DNA from: Candidatus Obscuribacter phosphatis
GTDB taxonomy: Bacteria; Cyanobacteriota; Vampirovibrionia; Obscuribacterales; Obscuribacteraceae
Assembly (NCBI GenBank): GCA_001899315.1
Contig: MOYA01000001.1
Location: 1,588,599 to 1,652,598, forward strand
Length of the DNA: 64,000 nt
Reading direction: 5' to 3'
The notes below the pieces were generated by a model. It was not told the DNA's origin. It searched no databases and saw nothing but the letters and a program-made list of their open reading frames with translations. Shown one piece after another: positions 36,497-46,810 of this stretch (within the stretch, counting starts at the first letter, position 1; each line of letters begins with the position of its first letter). The position numbers and the translations under genes are program-made.

Positions 36497-37920
36497 AGAC
36501 GTTTTGAAACCTCAGACTGAAATAAGCGCTCAGAATCGAAGTCTCTCAATCGCCTTTTGAAATCATGATAATTATTGCCGTAACAGCGCTCCACCACCGA
36601 TAGTGGCAACCTCGAATCTTTCACTATATAGGGAAGAAAGCCTTCTTTGAGGCAAAGTTTATCGAGGAACTCGATAAGCAGACGACCAGGTTGGCAACGC
36701 GGGAAATTGAGAGCAAAGCAAACACCGTCACCATTAAACCTCAAAAGTTCTTGCCGCCCGCTGAAGTATTTAGCTGAAGCCAGGGTAATCGGTACTTCGA
36801 ACTTATTGATGGCATACTGAATTTGTTCGATATAGAACATAAATTTGTCTTCTGGAATGATCAACTGACATTCATGAAAACCATTGATACCAAACATCTT
36901 GTAATAGTACTCTCTAAGCGTGGTCATGGGCTGCAAGCAATCATAGATGGCAATAGTGCTTGCCTCGGCTCTAGAGCGGCTAAGGGTGCCATAAAAGACA
37001 TTCATCAATCTTGTGAAGGGCAGACTATAGTAAGACGCACCCAAGAGAGGTGACATAGGCCACTTGCGACTTTCTGCATCAAGCCCCCATGTCTCCGCCA
37101 TCTTGCCGCCGAATTGCTCGGGTTCGCCCGCATCTGACGGAAAGAATTTTCCCATCATAAGGAAACCGCGTCCAAAAGCCGTATCAGGCGCAGTCATATC
37201 ATGCCATGAAACTACAAAGTCATTATTCTTGGCACATTCTTTCAGCATCAAAGGTGTCATCGATAAATCATCAAATGGAAGCTTGATGAGAGCCATCCTT
37301 CTAGAGGTAATGGCTTTGGTCTTCAGCTTGGCGCTCAAAATATGCCCAGTTAATCCATATCCACCGCAAGTCAATTCGAAAACTTCTTTATTGACCTCGG
37401 GCGAGGCTTCGATTATTCCGTAAGCCGGATGATAGAGCTTAAGCGATGCAACCTGAGCCGTGCAATTGCCGTCACGCATTTGGTTCTTACCGTGTACATC
37501 TACGGCAATACAGCCACCGATGGTGATAGAGGGGTAGCCAGGCTGGGTGACTATATAGCGCCCTTTATCAATCAAAAAATTGTAGATATGAGCCATGGTG
37601 GCACCTGACTCAACTTCCACAATTCCGGTATCTTCTTCGTAGCTAAGAACCCTGGTAAAAGCAGTATGGTCTATCGAAGTGACATCTTCGCCGAACTGCG
37701 GTGAGGCGAATGATAAACCAGCCCCCATTGGAATTCTCGCCTTTTGTCGTTTGAGCAGTTTATGCTCTATTTCGACAAAGTCTTTCAGATTATTGGTCAG
37801 GGGTCTGGCGTAGCTACCCTGAGCGGTCACGCCGCCATCAAAAGACTGAAAGCGGCGTTTGTCCGAGACAAAAGCCGGCTGTGAGGCGGAAGCCTGGTTG
37901 AATTGCGAATTGTCGGTCAC
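36487..37920 (-). CDS. DprE1-like FAD-dependent polyprenylphosphoryl-sugar oxidase
   Basis: 477 residues from a GTG start with AGGAA upstream. The FAD-binding half (~30-220) has GAGLSFAS, the IGGCIAVDVHGKN segment (His143) and GGYGLTG, matching mycobacterial decaprenylphosphoryl-ribose 2'-oxidase (DprE1) closely. The C-terminal half has KDSR with Lys434 at the place of DprE1 Lys418. Ala403, 31 residues before it, sits at the position of DprE1 Cys387, the residue trapped by benzothiazinones, so Cys is absent here. DprE1 oxidises C2' of a polyprenyl-linked ribose to make arabinose donors. The substrate in this organism is unknown. The stop of the glycosyltransferase gene lies 3 bp upstream. Confidence 0.85.
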   Translation of the reverse strand: MTDNSQFNQASASQPAFVSDKRRFQSFDGGVTAQGSYARPLTNNLKDFVEIEHKLLKRQKARIPMGAGLSFASPQFGEDVTSIDHTAFTRVLSYEEDTGIVEVESGATMAHIYNFLIDKGRYIVTQPGYPSITIGGCIAVDVHGKNQMRDGNCTAQVASLKLYHPAYGIIEASPEVNKEVFELTCGGYGLTGHILSAKLKTKAITSRRMALIKLPFDDLSMTPLMLKECAKNNDFVVSWHDMTAPDTAFGRGFLMMGKFFPSDAGEPEQFGGKMAETWGLDAESRKWPMSPLLGASYYSLPFTRLMNVFYGTLSRSRAEASTIAIYDCLQPMTTLREYYYKMFGINGFHECQLIIPEDKFMFYIEQIQYAINKFEVPITLASAKYFSGRQELLRFNGDGVCFALNFPRCQPGRLLIEFLDKLCLKEGFLPYIVKDSRLPLSVVERCYGNNYHDFKRRLRDFDSERLFQSEVSKRLCL

Positions 37921-37923
37921 AGA

Positions 37924-38847
37924 CTATTCCTGCAAAATCGAGTGCTTGTGATCGATTACGAAATTAGGTCTGCCCAGAGAGTTTTTATAAGTCCTTCCCA
38001 CATAGATTGCGATAAAGGAAATAGCCGACCCGAAATATGAGCAAACCAAGAGCAAGATGATGACATCAAGCCAGCGGCTGTCGATATACACGCGTGCTAC
38101 TGCGCAAGCGGTAACCGCCAAAAGCCACACAGGTAAAGTATATATCGGCAGCCTCAGGAATAGTGTAGAGGAAGAAAGAATTCCGGCAATTGCAAAGTGG
38201 GCCATACCCAGAAAGCGGAAGTGACTTTGTCCTCCGACCCGTTTGTGGCGCTTGTAGGGCAATCCTTTGCGCTTGAAACCAACCCTGCCGATGGATGCTC
38301 TTATGAAGGGAAATGAAGTGTGGTCCTTGACCACCGCATCCCTGACATGGGATGCCATGAGCGAGAACTCAGCCATATCTAAAATGACATCGTCATCTGC
38401 CACAACTTTCAAAACCCGATAGAAGAGTTTTCGACCCCACTTAATCAAAGTAGGTTCGGAACGATCTCGCCTATCACCATATACGATGTCATAGCCTTCT
38501 TCGTAATATTTGACGAAATCGAGAATCATCTCGGGCGGGTCTTCAAGATCGACATCAATAAAGACAAATACATCACCCTTGGCAGTGCGCAAACCGCATT
38601 CAAGTGAGTTTTGATAGCCGACATTCTTGCTGATCGTTATCAAAAAGACATTGGGATGGCTCTCTCTTATCTTCAAAATGGCACTAACAGTGCCATCTGT
38701 TGAAGCATTGTTGGTAAAGACTAGAGCCGGCTCGTACTTCTCAGAAAGCGCCGCCATGACAGGCTTGATTCTCTCGAAGAAAATACTAACTGTAGATTCT
38801 TCGTTGCAAACCGGGCAAATTATTGTCAGTCGCGGTTTATCTATCAT
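37924..38847 (-). CDS. GtrB/DPM1-like family 2 glycosyltransferase with two C-terminal membrane helices
   Basis: 307 residues. A GT-A fold domain (~5-225) with ICPVCNEESTV, NNASTDGT and the metal-binding FIDVDLEDPPE precedes two membrane helices (~235-258 and ~262-288). This is the layout of enzymes that load a sugar onto polyprenyl phosphate at the inner face of the membrane (ArnC/GtrB/DPM1). It is followed 3 bp later by the DprE1-like gene, and two GT-C-like proteins that could use its product lie upstream. The sugar is not predictable from sequence. Confidence 0.88.
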   Translation of the reverse strand: MIDKPRLTIICPVCNEESTVSIFFERIKPVMAALSEKYEPALVFTNNASTDGTVSAILKIRESHPNVFLITISKNVGYQNSLECGLRTAKGDVFVFIDVDLEDPPEMILDFVKYYEEGYDIVYGDRRDRSEPTLIKWGRKLFYRVLKVVADDDVILDMAEFSLMASHVRDAVVKDHTSFPFIRASIGRVGFKRKGLPYKRHKRVGGQSHFRFLGMAHFAIAGILSSSTLFLRLPIYTLPVWLLAVTACAVARVYIDSRWLDVIILLLVCSYFGSAISFIAIYVGRTYKNSLGRPNFVIDHKHSILQE

Positions 38848-38950
38848 CAGACCATCAATAAATAAGAGTTCTTATTACTAGTCCAATTTATGCCACAAAA
38901 TGGGAGATTACTCTACACCTAAGGCGATTATCAGACGCTCGCATCGTAAC

Positions 38951-39748
38951 TTAAATATCGAGCAAACCTTGGGCGGTCAAACTAGTCATACCTCCATCCA
39001 CCACCAAAACCTGCCCGGTCATATACGATGCTGCCGGCAGTGCCAGAAAAGCTATGACATCGGCGACCTCTTCAGCTTCGCCTACTCTTTTTAAGAACGT
39101 CCTTGAGTCAAGCAGGTTATTAACCTCAGGTCTGGCCATAAGCGCACCAGTCAAGGGCGTTCTTATAAATCCAGGGGCAACGGCATTGACTCTGATGCCG
39201 TCTTTAGCCCATTCATGGGCAAGCGAGCGAGTCAATTGATTGAGTGCCGCCTTGGTCATGGCATAAACGCTGCCAGTCAAGACAGAACCTATCCCGGCGA
39301 TTGATGAAACAAAAACCAATGAAGCAGCTTTTGATGCTTTCATCTTACTGTGCAGTCTTCTGGACAATTCAAAGGCAGAAAGTAAATTGGTATCAAGCAA
39401 GAACTTAATATCTTCAGAGGTAAACTCAATAGTTTTTTTGCGAATATTGGTGCCGGCATTATTCACCAAAACATCGATTTTCTCCAAAGAAGAAATCCCC
39501 TCTTCGATTTTAGCCAAGCCGTCTGAGTTGGATACATCGGCAGCTAGACAAAGAACTTTTCTTTCACTGTAGGTCTCTTGCAGTTCGGCAGCGCGCCGCT
39601 CCAATTCGGCATTGCCTCGCGCTACCATGATCACGTCGCACCCCAAGGCAAGCAAACTTGCTGCGGTAGCAAGACCAATCCCTTTTGAAGCGCCTGTGAT
39701 CAGGGCAGTCTTTCCAGTCAGGTTCCATCTCGAACTAAGTTCAGTCAC
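38951..39748 (-). CDS. Classical short-chain dehydrogenase/reductase
   Basis: 265 residues from a GTG overlapping the preceding stop (GTGA). The cofactor motif TGASKGIG (18-25), NNAG, a catalytic Ser (FVSSIAGIG) and YAMTK (Tyr-x3-Lys) are intact. The sequence is of the FabG/gluconate 5-dehydrogenase type, not clearly DprE2. In this operon it might reduce the keto-sugar produced by the DprE1-like oxidase, or make a sugar precursor; this is inferred. A 103-bp gap separates it from the glycosyltransferase gene. Confidence 0.88.
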   Translation of the reverse strand: MTELSSRWNLTGKTALITGASKGIGLATAASLLALGCDVIMVARGNAELERRAAELQETYSERKVLCLAADVSNSDGLAKIEEGISSLEKIDVLVNNAGTNIRKKTIEFTSEDIKFLLDTNLLSAFELSRRLHSKMKASKAASLVFVSSIAGIGSVLTGSVYAMTKAALNQLTRSLAHEWAKDGIRVNAVAPGFIRTPLTGALMARPEVNNLLDSRTFLKRVGEAEEVADVIAFLALPAASYMTGQVLVVDGGMTSLTAQGLLDI

Positions 39749-41673
39749 TTGCTCTTTCCTTTCTTTTGGATTACTTGGATTGTCTGAGTATCTCTCAACT
39801 TTCCTTCTAATTCATTTATCCTAAGCCTGGCATTCTTCAACTCTTCCATAAGGGCTATCTCGCCGCCCTGAGCCGCATTAGAAAGCAATTCTTCCAAGGC
39901 CGCCTCGGTGCGCTGCAAAAGCGAACGCAAATAGATAGACGATACACCGGCACTGGCAGCCAAAGATTCAGGCTTTTCACCGGCTAATAGTCTCTTCACC
40001 AAAAGCAATTCTTGACCAGTGGCTGGAACATCTTTGCTCTTCTGCAATTTATAGACCTTCATGCTTTCAAAGCCAAGATCGCCAAGACTGAAGTAATCGC
40101 CCATATACTTCCGGAAGAAATCACGCGAAGCAAAAACTTCAAAAACAGGTCCACCTTGAATAAAAACTAAAGCCGGCTTGTTCTTCAAAATATCGTCACC
40201 GTATTCAGTGACCACCCGGTCAAGCTTCTCCTTATATTTCAAATCGCTAGTTTCACCCAAACATTGATCCAACATAGGCACATGCATACCGTGCAAATAT
40301 CTAGATCCTGGTCGGCGATTAGCAAGAACAATTGGTGGATAGCCCGGGAAAACGCCGGTAGAGATACTGATGATGGCATCACCTTTCTGGCTATGGGCAA
40401 TAATTGCACGCAAAAGCGGCGATACCTCGCGCGTAGAACTATCACCAAGTGCTCCCATACTCAAATGTGAAAAGGAAGGAGAGGTAAGTCTTTCCTTTGT
40501 CCACTTTTGAAAAGAGGCAAACGTGTCTTGTAGACAAAAAGATAGCATGCCCAAGGGAAGCAAGAGCCTGACGAGCAAATGAGCGAAAGGCAGCGGCTTG
40601 AGCATCTGAAAAACAGAGGCAATGACAAGACCGACTTCAACTGAAAGTAGAATCAAACTACTGAAGTGACAGGGCAGATAGCGATATGTCCAAGAAGTAC
40701 TAAAGAAAATGAAGAGAGCAAAGGCGGTCAAATTGAAGGTGAGAAGAGGCACAATCAGTGCCGACCGCCTCAATAGCGGAATGGCAAAGATAAAGCTAAG
40801 GCAAAAGAGTAAGGTGGTGGTGAAATTTTCGGGAGTACCGCCGAGACAAGCCAGGGTTGAAGTCTCATACCAACCCATGCCGGCAGCATAAAGAGGCAGG
40901 GCTTGACCAAGTAGAACATCGAGAGCGGCTTTGGGATAGAGCAGAAAATGTAAGCCATAGAGTGAAAGAAACAAGCAAAGCCACAGCACTTCGCTTGAGT
41001 TAAAAGTCTTTTTCTTACCGCCAGTGACATTTTGCCATCTTCTCAAACGGGAGAGAACGAATTCACTTACCAGCCAATACAAAACGAAGTAGGGCTTGAG
41101 CGACAGCGCCAAAAACGCCATTAGAGCTGCACAAAAATTTAATGCCTCATTATCTTTCTTTTCAGAGGTGGTGCTGTCCTTGAAGTAGCGCAATAGTAAG
41201 AAAGGAAAAAAGCCAATTACAAACAAATACTCTCTTTGCCCTAAATCGATTATTTGTTCACTTTGAAAATAAGCAAACCCCAAAAGAATATAGAGAAGTA
41301 AACCAAGGTCTTTGGGGGATTTTTTTGACTCTCGAAACCTAATATAAATTGCCAAAATCAGGCTAACTGCTAAGAGAAACCACAAATAGATGGACAGAGT
41401 AAAAAGCAAAGATATAGGTAAAGGAAAGAGCTTACCCATAAGAGCCGGGAAACTGCTCAAATAGATAATCATCGGCAAGTTAAAATCGAAGAAATCTCGA
41501 TATGGTATCCAGCCCTTGAGAAGAAGCTGACCCATAGCCAAATAGACCGATTGATCATTGCCGATAATCAAAGGATGGAAGAAGAAAAAGCCTAGGCCCT
41601 TAAGTAGCAGCGATAGACATGAAAGTGCTAGAAGAATAAAGCTATAGAGTGTGAGCAGTCTTTTCAGTCTCAC
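39745..41673 (-). CDS. GT-C-like polytopic membrane protein (predicted glycosyltransferase) with C-terminal coiled coil
   Basis: 642 residues with about ten hydrophobic helices in the first ~390. The first external loop contains PYRDFFDFNLP with two Asp residues, the region where polyprenyl-sugar-dependent GT-C enzymes (PMT/ArnT type) keep their catalytic Asp. After the membrane part a soluble domain (~400-560) is followed by a helical tail with a helix-turn-helix-like stretch (PESLAASAGVSSIYLRSL) and a coiled coil. It overlaps both neighbours by four bases. It probably transfers a lipid-linked sugar on the outer face of the membrane; the acceptor is unknown. Confidence 0.78.
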   Translation of the reverse strand: MRLKRLLTLYSFILLALSCLSLLLKGLGFFFFHPLIIGNDQSVYLAMGQLLLKGWIPYRDFFDFNLPMIIYLSSFPALMGKLFPLPISLLFTLSIYLWFLLAVSLILAIYIRFRESKKSPKDLGLLLYILLGFAYFQSEQIIDLGQREYLFVIGFFPFLLLRYFKDSTTSEKKDNEALNFCAALMAFLALSLKPYFVLYWLVSEFVLSRLRRWQNVTGGKKKTFNSSEVLWLCLFLSLYGLHFLLYPKAALDVLLGQALPLYAAGMGWYETSTLACLGGTPENFTTTLLFCLSFIFAIPLLRRSALIVPLLTFNLTAFALFIFFSTSWTYRYLPCHFSSLILLSVEVGLVIASVFQMLKPLPFAHLLVRLLLPLGMLSFCLQDTFASFQKWTKERLTSPSFSHLSMGALGDSSTREVSPLLRAIIAHSQKGDAIISISTGVFPGYPPIVLANRRPGSRYLHGMHVPMLDQCLGETSDLKYKEKLDRVVTEYGDDILKNKPALVFIQGGPVFEVFASRDFFRKYMGDYFSLGDLGFESMKVYKLQKSKDVPATGQELLLVKRLLAGEKPESLAASAGVSSIYLRSLLQRTEAALEELLSNAAQGGEIALMEELKNARLRINELEGKLRDTQTIQVIQKKGKSK

Positions 41674-43310
41674 CGACTCACCTCGTCTAACTTCCCGTCT
41701 AACCTATAGATTATGAAAGGCAGTCTCAAGCCATTAGACTCTTTAGGCTCACGGTTGCGCGTGTAATAGTAAGCCTTGCCGAACTCTGTATACTTCACAT
41801 CGAGGAAGTATGCCAACCCAATGGTTTTCAGATCTTCCACTTCATGATTGAGATGAATGAGCATGAGCTTAATCTTGTCAGACTCAAGATCTTTGCGAAT
41901 CATCTCAGCTAAAAACTTCACTCCATTTTCGGCGAACACTCTAGTGGGCGCATTTGTACGCAAAGAAAGCAATAGATGCAAAGGTTCGCCATAAGTAAGA
42001 TACCCAGCCTGCTTTCGATCGTAATAGAGCAAACTGGGATAGGCTGCCTCAGGAAAATGGCTGACAATCAATACTTGCTGCCCAGGCTTGGTTTCATTAT
42101 TTAGCACCTCAGCCAGATCGGGGTCGGCATTACGTCGCAAAACTGCAGGCAGAGACAAAGAATCATCAATTGCTCTGCGAGAAGAGATAAATAGCGAGCC
42201 GGAAGCAAACAAGAGAATTACCGAGATTATTGTCATTGCCATCGGTTTGTGCAAGAGAATTCGAACATAGGTAAAAGCGCTGATAATGATGGTCATGCCG
42301 GAGGCAAAGAGAGTTATGACTAAGTCGCTGGAGAGCCCTCTCATCTCTGCAGCATAGAGAACTAGCCCAGCGCAGGCAAGATACATAAATGGAGCAAGCA
42401 AGATGTTCTTTCTTAACGAAAGAAGCCCGGCGAACATAGAGGCGGTAAAGAAAATCAACTGATAACGCAGGTCAGGAGCACAGCTGATATTGGTCATCGC
42501 ATCATCAAATAAGCCCAACTTCATTACTCTCAAGGGCAAAACAAACTGAAGGAACTTTTCTTTAGCTACCTCGGGTAGAAAAGCAATGAGCACGAGACTA
42601 ATTAGAAAGCCGCCAATTAGACCCCAGCAGGCACTATCAATACTGACTTTCCTGGCCCTCCATTGAACCAATATTTCATGCCCTAAGACAAGAGGCAGAA
42701 AAACGATATCTAAGCCAGCAGCTAAACCGGCAAAGAATGCCGAAACAAAAGAGAGAAAGCCACCATATCTAATACCAGCAAAAGATAGCCATCGCATAAA
42801 TAAATAGGGACAAAGGAACAACAAAAAAAGATGTTGTTCGTCACCCCATTGAAAGCGCACTAAGTAATGTGAGAGCAAAAAGGCTGGAGCTAGTGCCGCA
42901 CAAGTAGCCGAAAGAGAAGTGCCATCACTCTGTTGAAGGGGCAGTTCGCCCTCCAATTTTCTGGCTCCGTATACGATAGAAATACAAGCCGAAAGTGACA
43001 AGCAAATGAGCAACCCAAGCAACACCTTAAAAGAACTAACCACTGCAAGAGGCAGTCCCATAGCAATGAAAGCCTTGCTGGCAAAAGCCGGCAAAGCACC
43101 AAGATACAAAGTGAGAGGACTATCAAAGGTAAAAAAACCGCTGTAGGGAGATACTCCACTTTCTAGGCGCGAGGCTAGACAAAGGCGCATGGCAGGAAAG
43201 GCTGACAAGTCGCCGGTTGACGAAAGCCAGTCATAGAAGACAAGCAAAAGTATGGGCAAGGCTACAAGCAAATAAAGAGAGACAGCTTCTCGCCTAGCTT
43301 TAAAGACCAT
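41670..43310 (-). CDS. Second GT-C-like polytopic membrane protein
   Basis: 546 residues from the ATG at 43308-43310; a TTG one codon upstream is the alternative. About ten membrane helices span ~15-370, followed by a ~170-residue soluble domain. The first loop reads PYSGFFTFDSPLTLYLGALPAF, aligned with PYRDFFDFNLPMIIYLSSFPAL of the downstream protein, so the two are paralogues. Here the first Asp of the pair is lost (PYSG), though a later Asp remains, so activity or donor may differ. It is translationally coupled (GTGA) to the downstream GT-C-like gene. Confidence 0.78.
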   Translation of the reverse strand: MVFKARREAVSLYLLVALPILLLVFYDWLSSTGDLSAFPAMRLCLASRLESGVSPYSGFFTFDSPLTLYLGALPAFASKAFIAMGLPLAVVSSFKVLLGLLICLSLSACISIVYGARKLEGELPLQQSDGTSLSATCAALAPAFLLSHYLVRFQWGDEQHLFLLFLCPYLFMRWLSFAGIRYGGFLSFVSAFFAGLAAGLDIVFLPLVLGHEILVQWRARKVSIDSACWGLIGGFLISLVLIAFLPEVAKEKFLQFVLPLRVMKLGLFDDAMTNISCAPDLRYQLIFFTASMFAGLLSLRKNILLAPFMYLACAGLVLYAAEMRGLSSDLVITLFASGMTIIISAFTYVRILLHKPMAMTIISVILLFASGSLFISSRRAIDDSLSLPAVLRRNADPDLAEVLNNETKPGQQVLIVSHFPEAAYPSLLYYDRKQAGYLTYGEPLHLLLSLRTNAPTRVFAENGVKFLAEMIRKDLESDKIKLMLIHLNHEVEDLKTIGLAYFLDVKYTEFGKAYYYTRNREPKESNGLRLPFIIYRLDGKLDEVSR

Positions 43311-43324
43311 CAAGACTTAAGCCT

Positions 43325-44584
43325 TCACTGCGGTTTATTTTGACGCTGCCGATGTCGGTTCAAAACTTCAGCAAAGAACAAAGCCATAATAAGCACGCTG
43401 GCGATGAGCTTGAGATAGTATTCTTGCTGCCCAACAAAGAATGTAGCCACAAGTCCTAGTAGTGCCGAAACAAAATAGATGATATAGGCGACTTTCTTTT
43501 GATCTAAACCAGCATCTAACAAACGGTGGTGAATATGCAGACGATCCGGCGAGAAAATTGACTTCCCTTTGGCCACACGTCTAACAATTGCCCATGAAGT
43601 ATCAAGCAGAGGAAAGAAGAGGATAAACACAACCAATAAAGAAGTGGGCACAATCACAGTGGCAGCCGCAGCCCCCTTAATCACACCGGTGATTGATATT
43701 GCCGCCAAGGTAAAGCCCGTCAAATAGGCGCCCGAATCACCGAGGAAGATTCTGGCTGGATTGAAATTCCATCTGAGGAAACCTAGTAAAGCACCGGCCA
43801 TGACCGCAGCCATCAAAGCCGCATAAGGTCTCGAGATACTATCACCAAGGGCGACGCTCCATATGGTCAAAGCCGAGATAGCCGAAACTCCAGCAGCCAG
43901 ACCATCCATACCATCTATAAGATTAACTGCATTGGCTACGCCAACAAGCCACAAAACTGTGAGTGGCAAACTCAACTGCCCTAACTCAATAGGGACTCCG
44001 CCGGTTAAATGAATAAAGCCCAAATCTATATTGAGGCTTGCCGGTATGGGAATAGACTTGATGCGCACACCCAAAGAATAGGCAGCACAGCCGGCTAAAA
44101 TTTGAACCAATAACTTGGTTTTGGCCCTGAGATTTTCAAGATCATCTAGCAAACCAAGCACAAAAATAATAGTACCGCCCACAGCAATACCGGCTATGCC
44201 TTCGGTAAAGCGAGCATCTTTAGGCAGACGCCCGGCGATGGCAATCAAAGCAGAGACCGTGGCCAAAATACTTATATAGATAGCCACTCCACCCAGTCTG
44301 GGCACAGCTACTTTATGAATACGCCTATCGTCACCGGGCTTGTCGAGCAATTTCAATTTCACTGCTCGCGAACGAATCTCAGGTGTAAGCCACCAGCTTG
44401 CCGCCAAAGCAATCAAGAAACCTGGAATCTGCGCCTGATCAAGCCTTTGCTGGGCGGGTCCAAAGGCCCACCACAAGCCAATCCCCAAGAGCAAGACTTG
44501 GCAGACTCGCTGCGAAACCTTAGAGACACGCGACCTGGTGGTCGTGCTCTGATCCGGTTCAAGTTCCTGCTCGGTCATGGTCAT
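43325..44584 (-). CDS. WecA/MraY-family polyprenyl-phosphate sugar-1-phosphate transferase
   Basis: 419 residues with about eleven membrane helices. Family motifs are clear: [16 protein letters not shown], the [13 protein letters not shown] segment with two adjacent Asp residues, [24 protein letters not shown] and the C-terminal HIHHRLLD. Motif style fits the WecA/TagO type (UDP-GlcNAc or related donor) rather than MraY. It would start lipid-linked glycan synthesis by placing a sugar-1-phosphate on undecaprenyl phosphate. It overlaps glyA by four bases (ATGA) and lies 14 bp before the GT-C pair. Confidence 0.92.
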   Translation of the reverse strand: MTMTEQELEPDQSTTTRSRVSKVSQRVCQVLLLGIGLWWAFGPAQQRLDQAQIPGFLIALAASWWLTPEIRSRAVKLKLLDKPGDDRRIHKVAVPRLGGVAIYISILATVSALIAIAGRLPKDARFTEGIAGIAVGGTIIFVLGLLDDLENLRAKTKLLVQILAGCAAYSLGVRIKSIPIPASLNIDLGFIHLTGGVPIELGQLSLPLTVLWLVGVANAVNLIDGMDGLAAGVSAISALTIWSVALGDSISRPYAALMAAVMAGALLGFLRWNFNPARIFLGDSGAYLTGFTLAAISITGVIKGAAAATVIVPTSLLVVFILFFPLLDTSWAIVRRVAKGKSIFSPDRLHIHHRLLDAGLDQKKVAYIIYFVSALLGLVATFFVGQQEYYLKLIASVLIMALFFAEVLNRHRQRQNKPQ

Positions 44585-45831
44585 CTTACAGCTTCAACCT
44601 TGTTCTCATAGAGTGGGAATTTGCGGCAGAGTTCACTTACTGTAGCGAGAGTTTTATCTTTGGCTTGTTCGCTTTCAGGATGCTTGAGCACATCGGCAAT
44701 GGCTTCGGCAATAAGCTTCATCTCGCGTTCGCCCATACCACGACTGGTCACGGCTGGGGTTCCCAACCTAATGCCCGATGTGACCATTGGTTTTTCGGGA
44801 TCGTTGGGAATAGCATTTTTGTTGGTGGTGATATGCACTTCTTCCAAAATCTGGCAGGCTTTCTTGCCGGTCATACCAACCGGACGCAAGTCTACTGTCA
44901 TAAGATGGTTGTCTGTGCCGCCGGATACAATTGCCAGACCATGCTCGATAAGAGCAGACGCCAAAGTGCTGGCGTTCACGACAATATTCTTTTGATACTG
45001 CTTAAACTCAGGCTTGAGTGCTTCGCCGAAAGCAGCAGCCTTAGCAGCTATTACATGCATAAGCGGACCGCCCTGAATGCCAGGAAAAACAGCCTTGTCG
45101 ATTTCTTTGGCAAATTCTTCCTGACACATGACCACACCACCTCGAGGTCCACGCAAAGTCTTGTGGGTGGTGGTGGTGACGAAATGCGCATGCGGAAAGG
45201 GATTGGGGTGCAGACCGGCGGCAACCAAGCCGGCGATATGGGCAATATCAGCCATGAGATAAGCTCCGACTTTATCGGCAATCTTGCGCATTCTTTCAAA
45301 GTCGATAATGCGGGGATAATTGCTGGCGCCGCAAATAATCAGCTTTGGCTTTACTTCCAGGGCGACGGCTTCCGCCTTTTCATAATCAAGCCTACCGGTT
45401 TCGGGGTCGACGCCATAAAACTTTGAATCAAACCACTTGCCTGAGATGTTCACAGGTGAGCCATGGGTAAGGTGCCCGCCTTGGTCTAAGGCCATACCCA
45501 AAATGGTATCGCCCGGTTTGAGCATAGCGAAGAAAACAGCCATATTGGCTTGGGCGCCGCTATGGGGCTGTACATTGGCGTGCGGAGCATTAAATAGGGT
45601 CTTGATGCGTTCGATGGCTAATCTTTCAACGCCATCTACGAATTCGCAGCCGCCGTAATAGCGTTTTCCAGGCAAACCTTCGGCATACTTGTTTGTGAGA
45701 ACCGAGCCTTGCGCTTCCAAGACTGCCTGCGAAACAAAGTTCTCACTGGCAATAAGTTCGATGCAATTTTTCTGCCGGTGCAACTCTTCATCGATGAGTT
45801 TTGCCAATTCAGGATCGCTATTTGAAAGCAC
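44581..45831 (-). CDS. glyA: Serine hydroxymethyltransferase
   Basis: 416 residues, standard for bacterial GlyA. It begins at a GTG with AAGGAG seven bases upstream. The PLP site [11 protein letters not shown], the N-terminal IELIASENF and the [12 protein letters not shown] segment are intact. It interconverts serine and glycine with one-carbon transfer to tetrahydrofolate. It leads the minus-strand envelope operon, being coupled to the WecA-like gene by a four-base overlap. That arrangement has no obvious metabolic logic and may reflect shared growth control. Confidence 0.97.
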   Translation of the reverse strand: MLSNSDPELAKLIDEELHRQKNCIELIASENFVSQAVLEAQGSVLTNKYAEGLPGKRYYGGCEFVDGVERLAIERIKTLFNAPHANVQPHSGAQANMAVFFAMLKPGDTILGMALDQGGHLTHGSPVNISGKWFDSKFYGVDPETGRLDYEKAEAVALEVKPKLIICGASNYPRIIDFERMRKIADKVGAYLMADIAHIAGLVAAGLHPNPFPHAHFVTTTTHKTLRGPRGGVVMCQEEFAKEIDKAVFPGIQGGPLMHVIAAKAAAFGEALKPEFKQYQKNIVVNASTLASALIEHGLAIVSGGTDNHLMTVDLRPVGMTGKKACQILEEVHITTNKNAIPNDPEKPMVTSGIRLGTPAVTSRGMGEREMKLIAEAIADVLKHPESEQAKDKTLATVSELCRKFPLYENKVEAVR

Positions 45832-45923
45832 CGGACTACTCCTTGGTTAATGCCACACATGAGTATTGTAGTCGCTTTTCAAGGTATTGATCTATTAGTA
45901 ATATCTAGCCTCTAAAACTAGTT

Positions 45924-46805
45924 TCAAGAAACTGCACCCAAGACATCAAGAGAGCGCATTCTTCGCCCGGACTTATATTCGATATAGCCAAGAACCAATC
46001 TCTGGGCAGCCGTCAAGCGGCTATGCACTTGCTTATCTCCGTCATCCCTTGTAAACCTTTGAGGGGAAGTGACAGAGCGAACTTCGGTCTCTAGATTGGT
46101 TAAATCGTGCCCGGCGGTGCCGATGCTTCTCGCCAAGACAAGTTGCTGCCAAACCATCGGGGTGATCATCACCGAGGCTAATTTGCCTTCCCTGGCTTCA
46201 CTTCTGGCATTTTCGGCCACCTGAAAGCCGCGACTAGCCTGACCACGCATTCGTCTTTCGCAAGCCTCGCAAAGCACACCCCCCAGCTCAAAATTGAAGG
46301 TGCTTATGGTGCGCTCTTCTAGAGGATTGCGGCAGGAAACACAAAAGGTAAGCTCGGGCAATAAGCCGAGCATATTGAGCAGACTCATCTCAAATTCCAA
46401 ACATTGCAAAATAGGCAGAGTCTCGCTTTCTGCCATATAGGCAATAGCCAGAGACAATCTTTCAAAATAGGTTTGAGAGTCTTCGCCTAGGTCGGCACCA
46501 AAAACCTGGCTCAACTCGGCAAAATATAGGGCATAGGTCAATCTTTCCAGGTTAGAACGCAAGCCGGGAAAGGTTTCCAGTGTCTCGCATTGGGTGATGA
46601 TATCTAGGCTCTTCCCCTTTGCAAGCAAGAACTTGCAAATATTTAGAGGTTCTGACTTACCTGACATCTTTGAACCTGGCTTGCGCGCCCCCTTGGCGAC
46701 AGCTCGGTGGAGACCTTTCTCGGCAGAGAAAAGCACAACAATGCGGTCAGCTTCACCAAGAGGGAAGGTGCCTATGTTTACGGCATTAAGAGTGAAACTG
46801 GTCAA
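45924..46805 (-). CDS. recO: DNA repair protein RecO
   Basis: 293 residues from a TTG start. An N-terminal OB-fold (FTLNAVNIGTFPLGEADRIVVLFSAEKG), a helical middle and a four-Cys zinc site (CVSC near 156, CEAC near 182) match RecO. RecO loads RecA on SSB-coated DNA in the RecFOR pathway. The C-terminal tail (~225-293) is longer than usual. It begins 5 bp after gnd on the same strand and so may be read from the pentose-phosphate operon. Confidence 0.9.
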   Translation of the reverse strand: MTSFTLNAVNIGTFPLGEADRIVVLFSAEKGLHRAVAKGARKPGSKMSGKSEPLNICKFLLAKGKSLDIITQCETLETFPGLRSNLERLTYALYFAELSQVFGADLGEDSQTYFERLSLAIAYMAESETLPILQCLEFEMSLLNMLGLLPELTFCVSCRNPLEERTISTFNFELGGVLCEACERRMRGQASRGFQVAENARSEAREGKLASVMITPMVWQQLVLARSIGTAGHDLTNLETEVRSVTSPQRFTRDDGDKQVHSRLTAAQRLVLGYIEYKSGRRMRSLDVLGAVS

Positions 46806-46810
46806 GCATC

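Noticed and set aside
44665-45426. 253-residue plus-strand frame antisense to glyA
   Set aside because: It lies wholly within a highly conserved gene on the other strand and has His/Gly-rich nonsense composition.
45832-45923. Possible riboswitch before glyA
   Set aside because: The 92-bp leader lacks the paired structure or conserved core of a glycine or SAM riboswitch.
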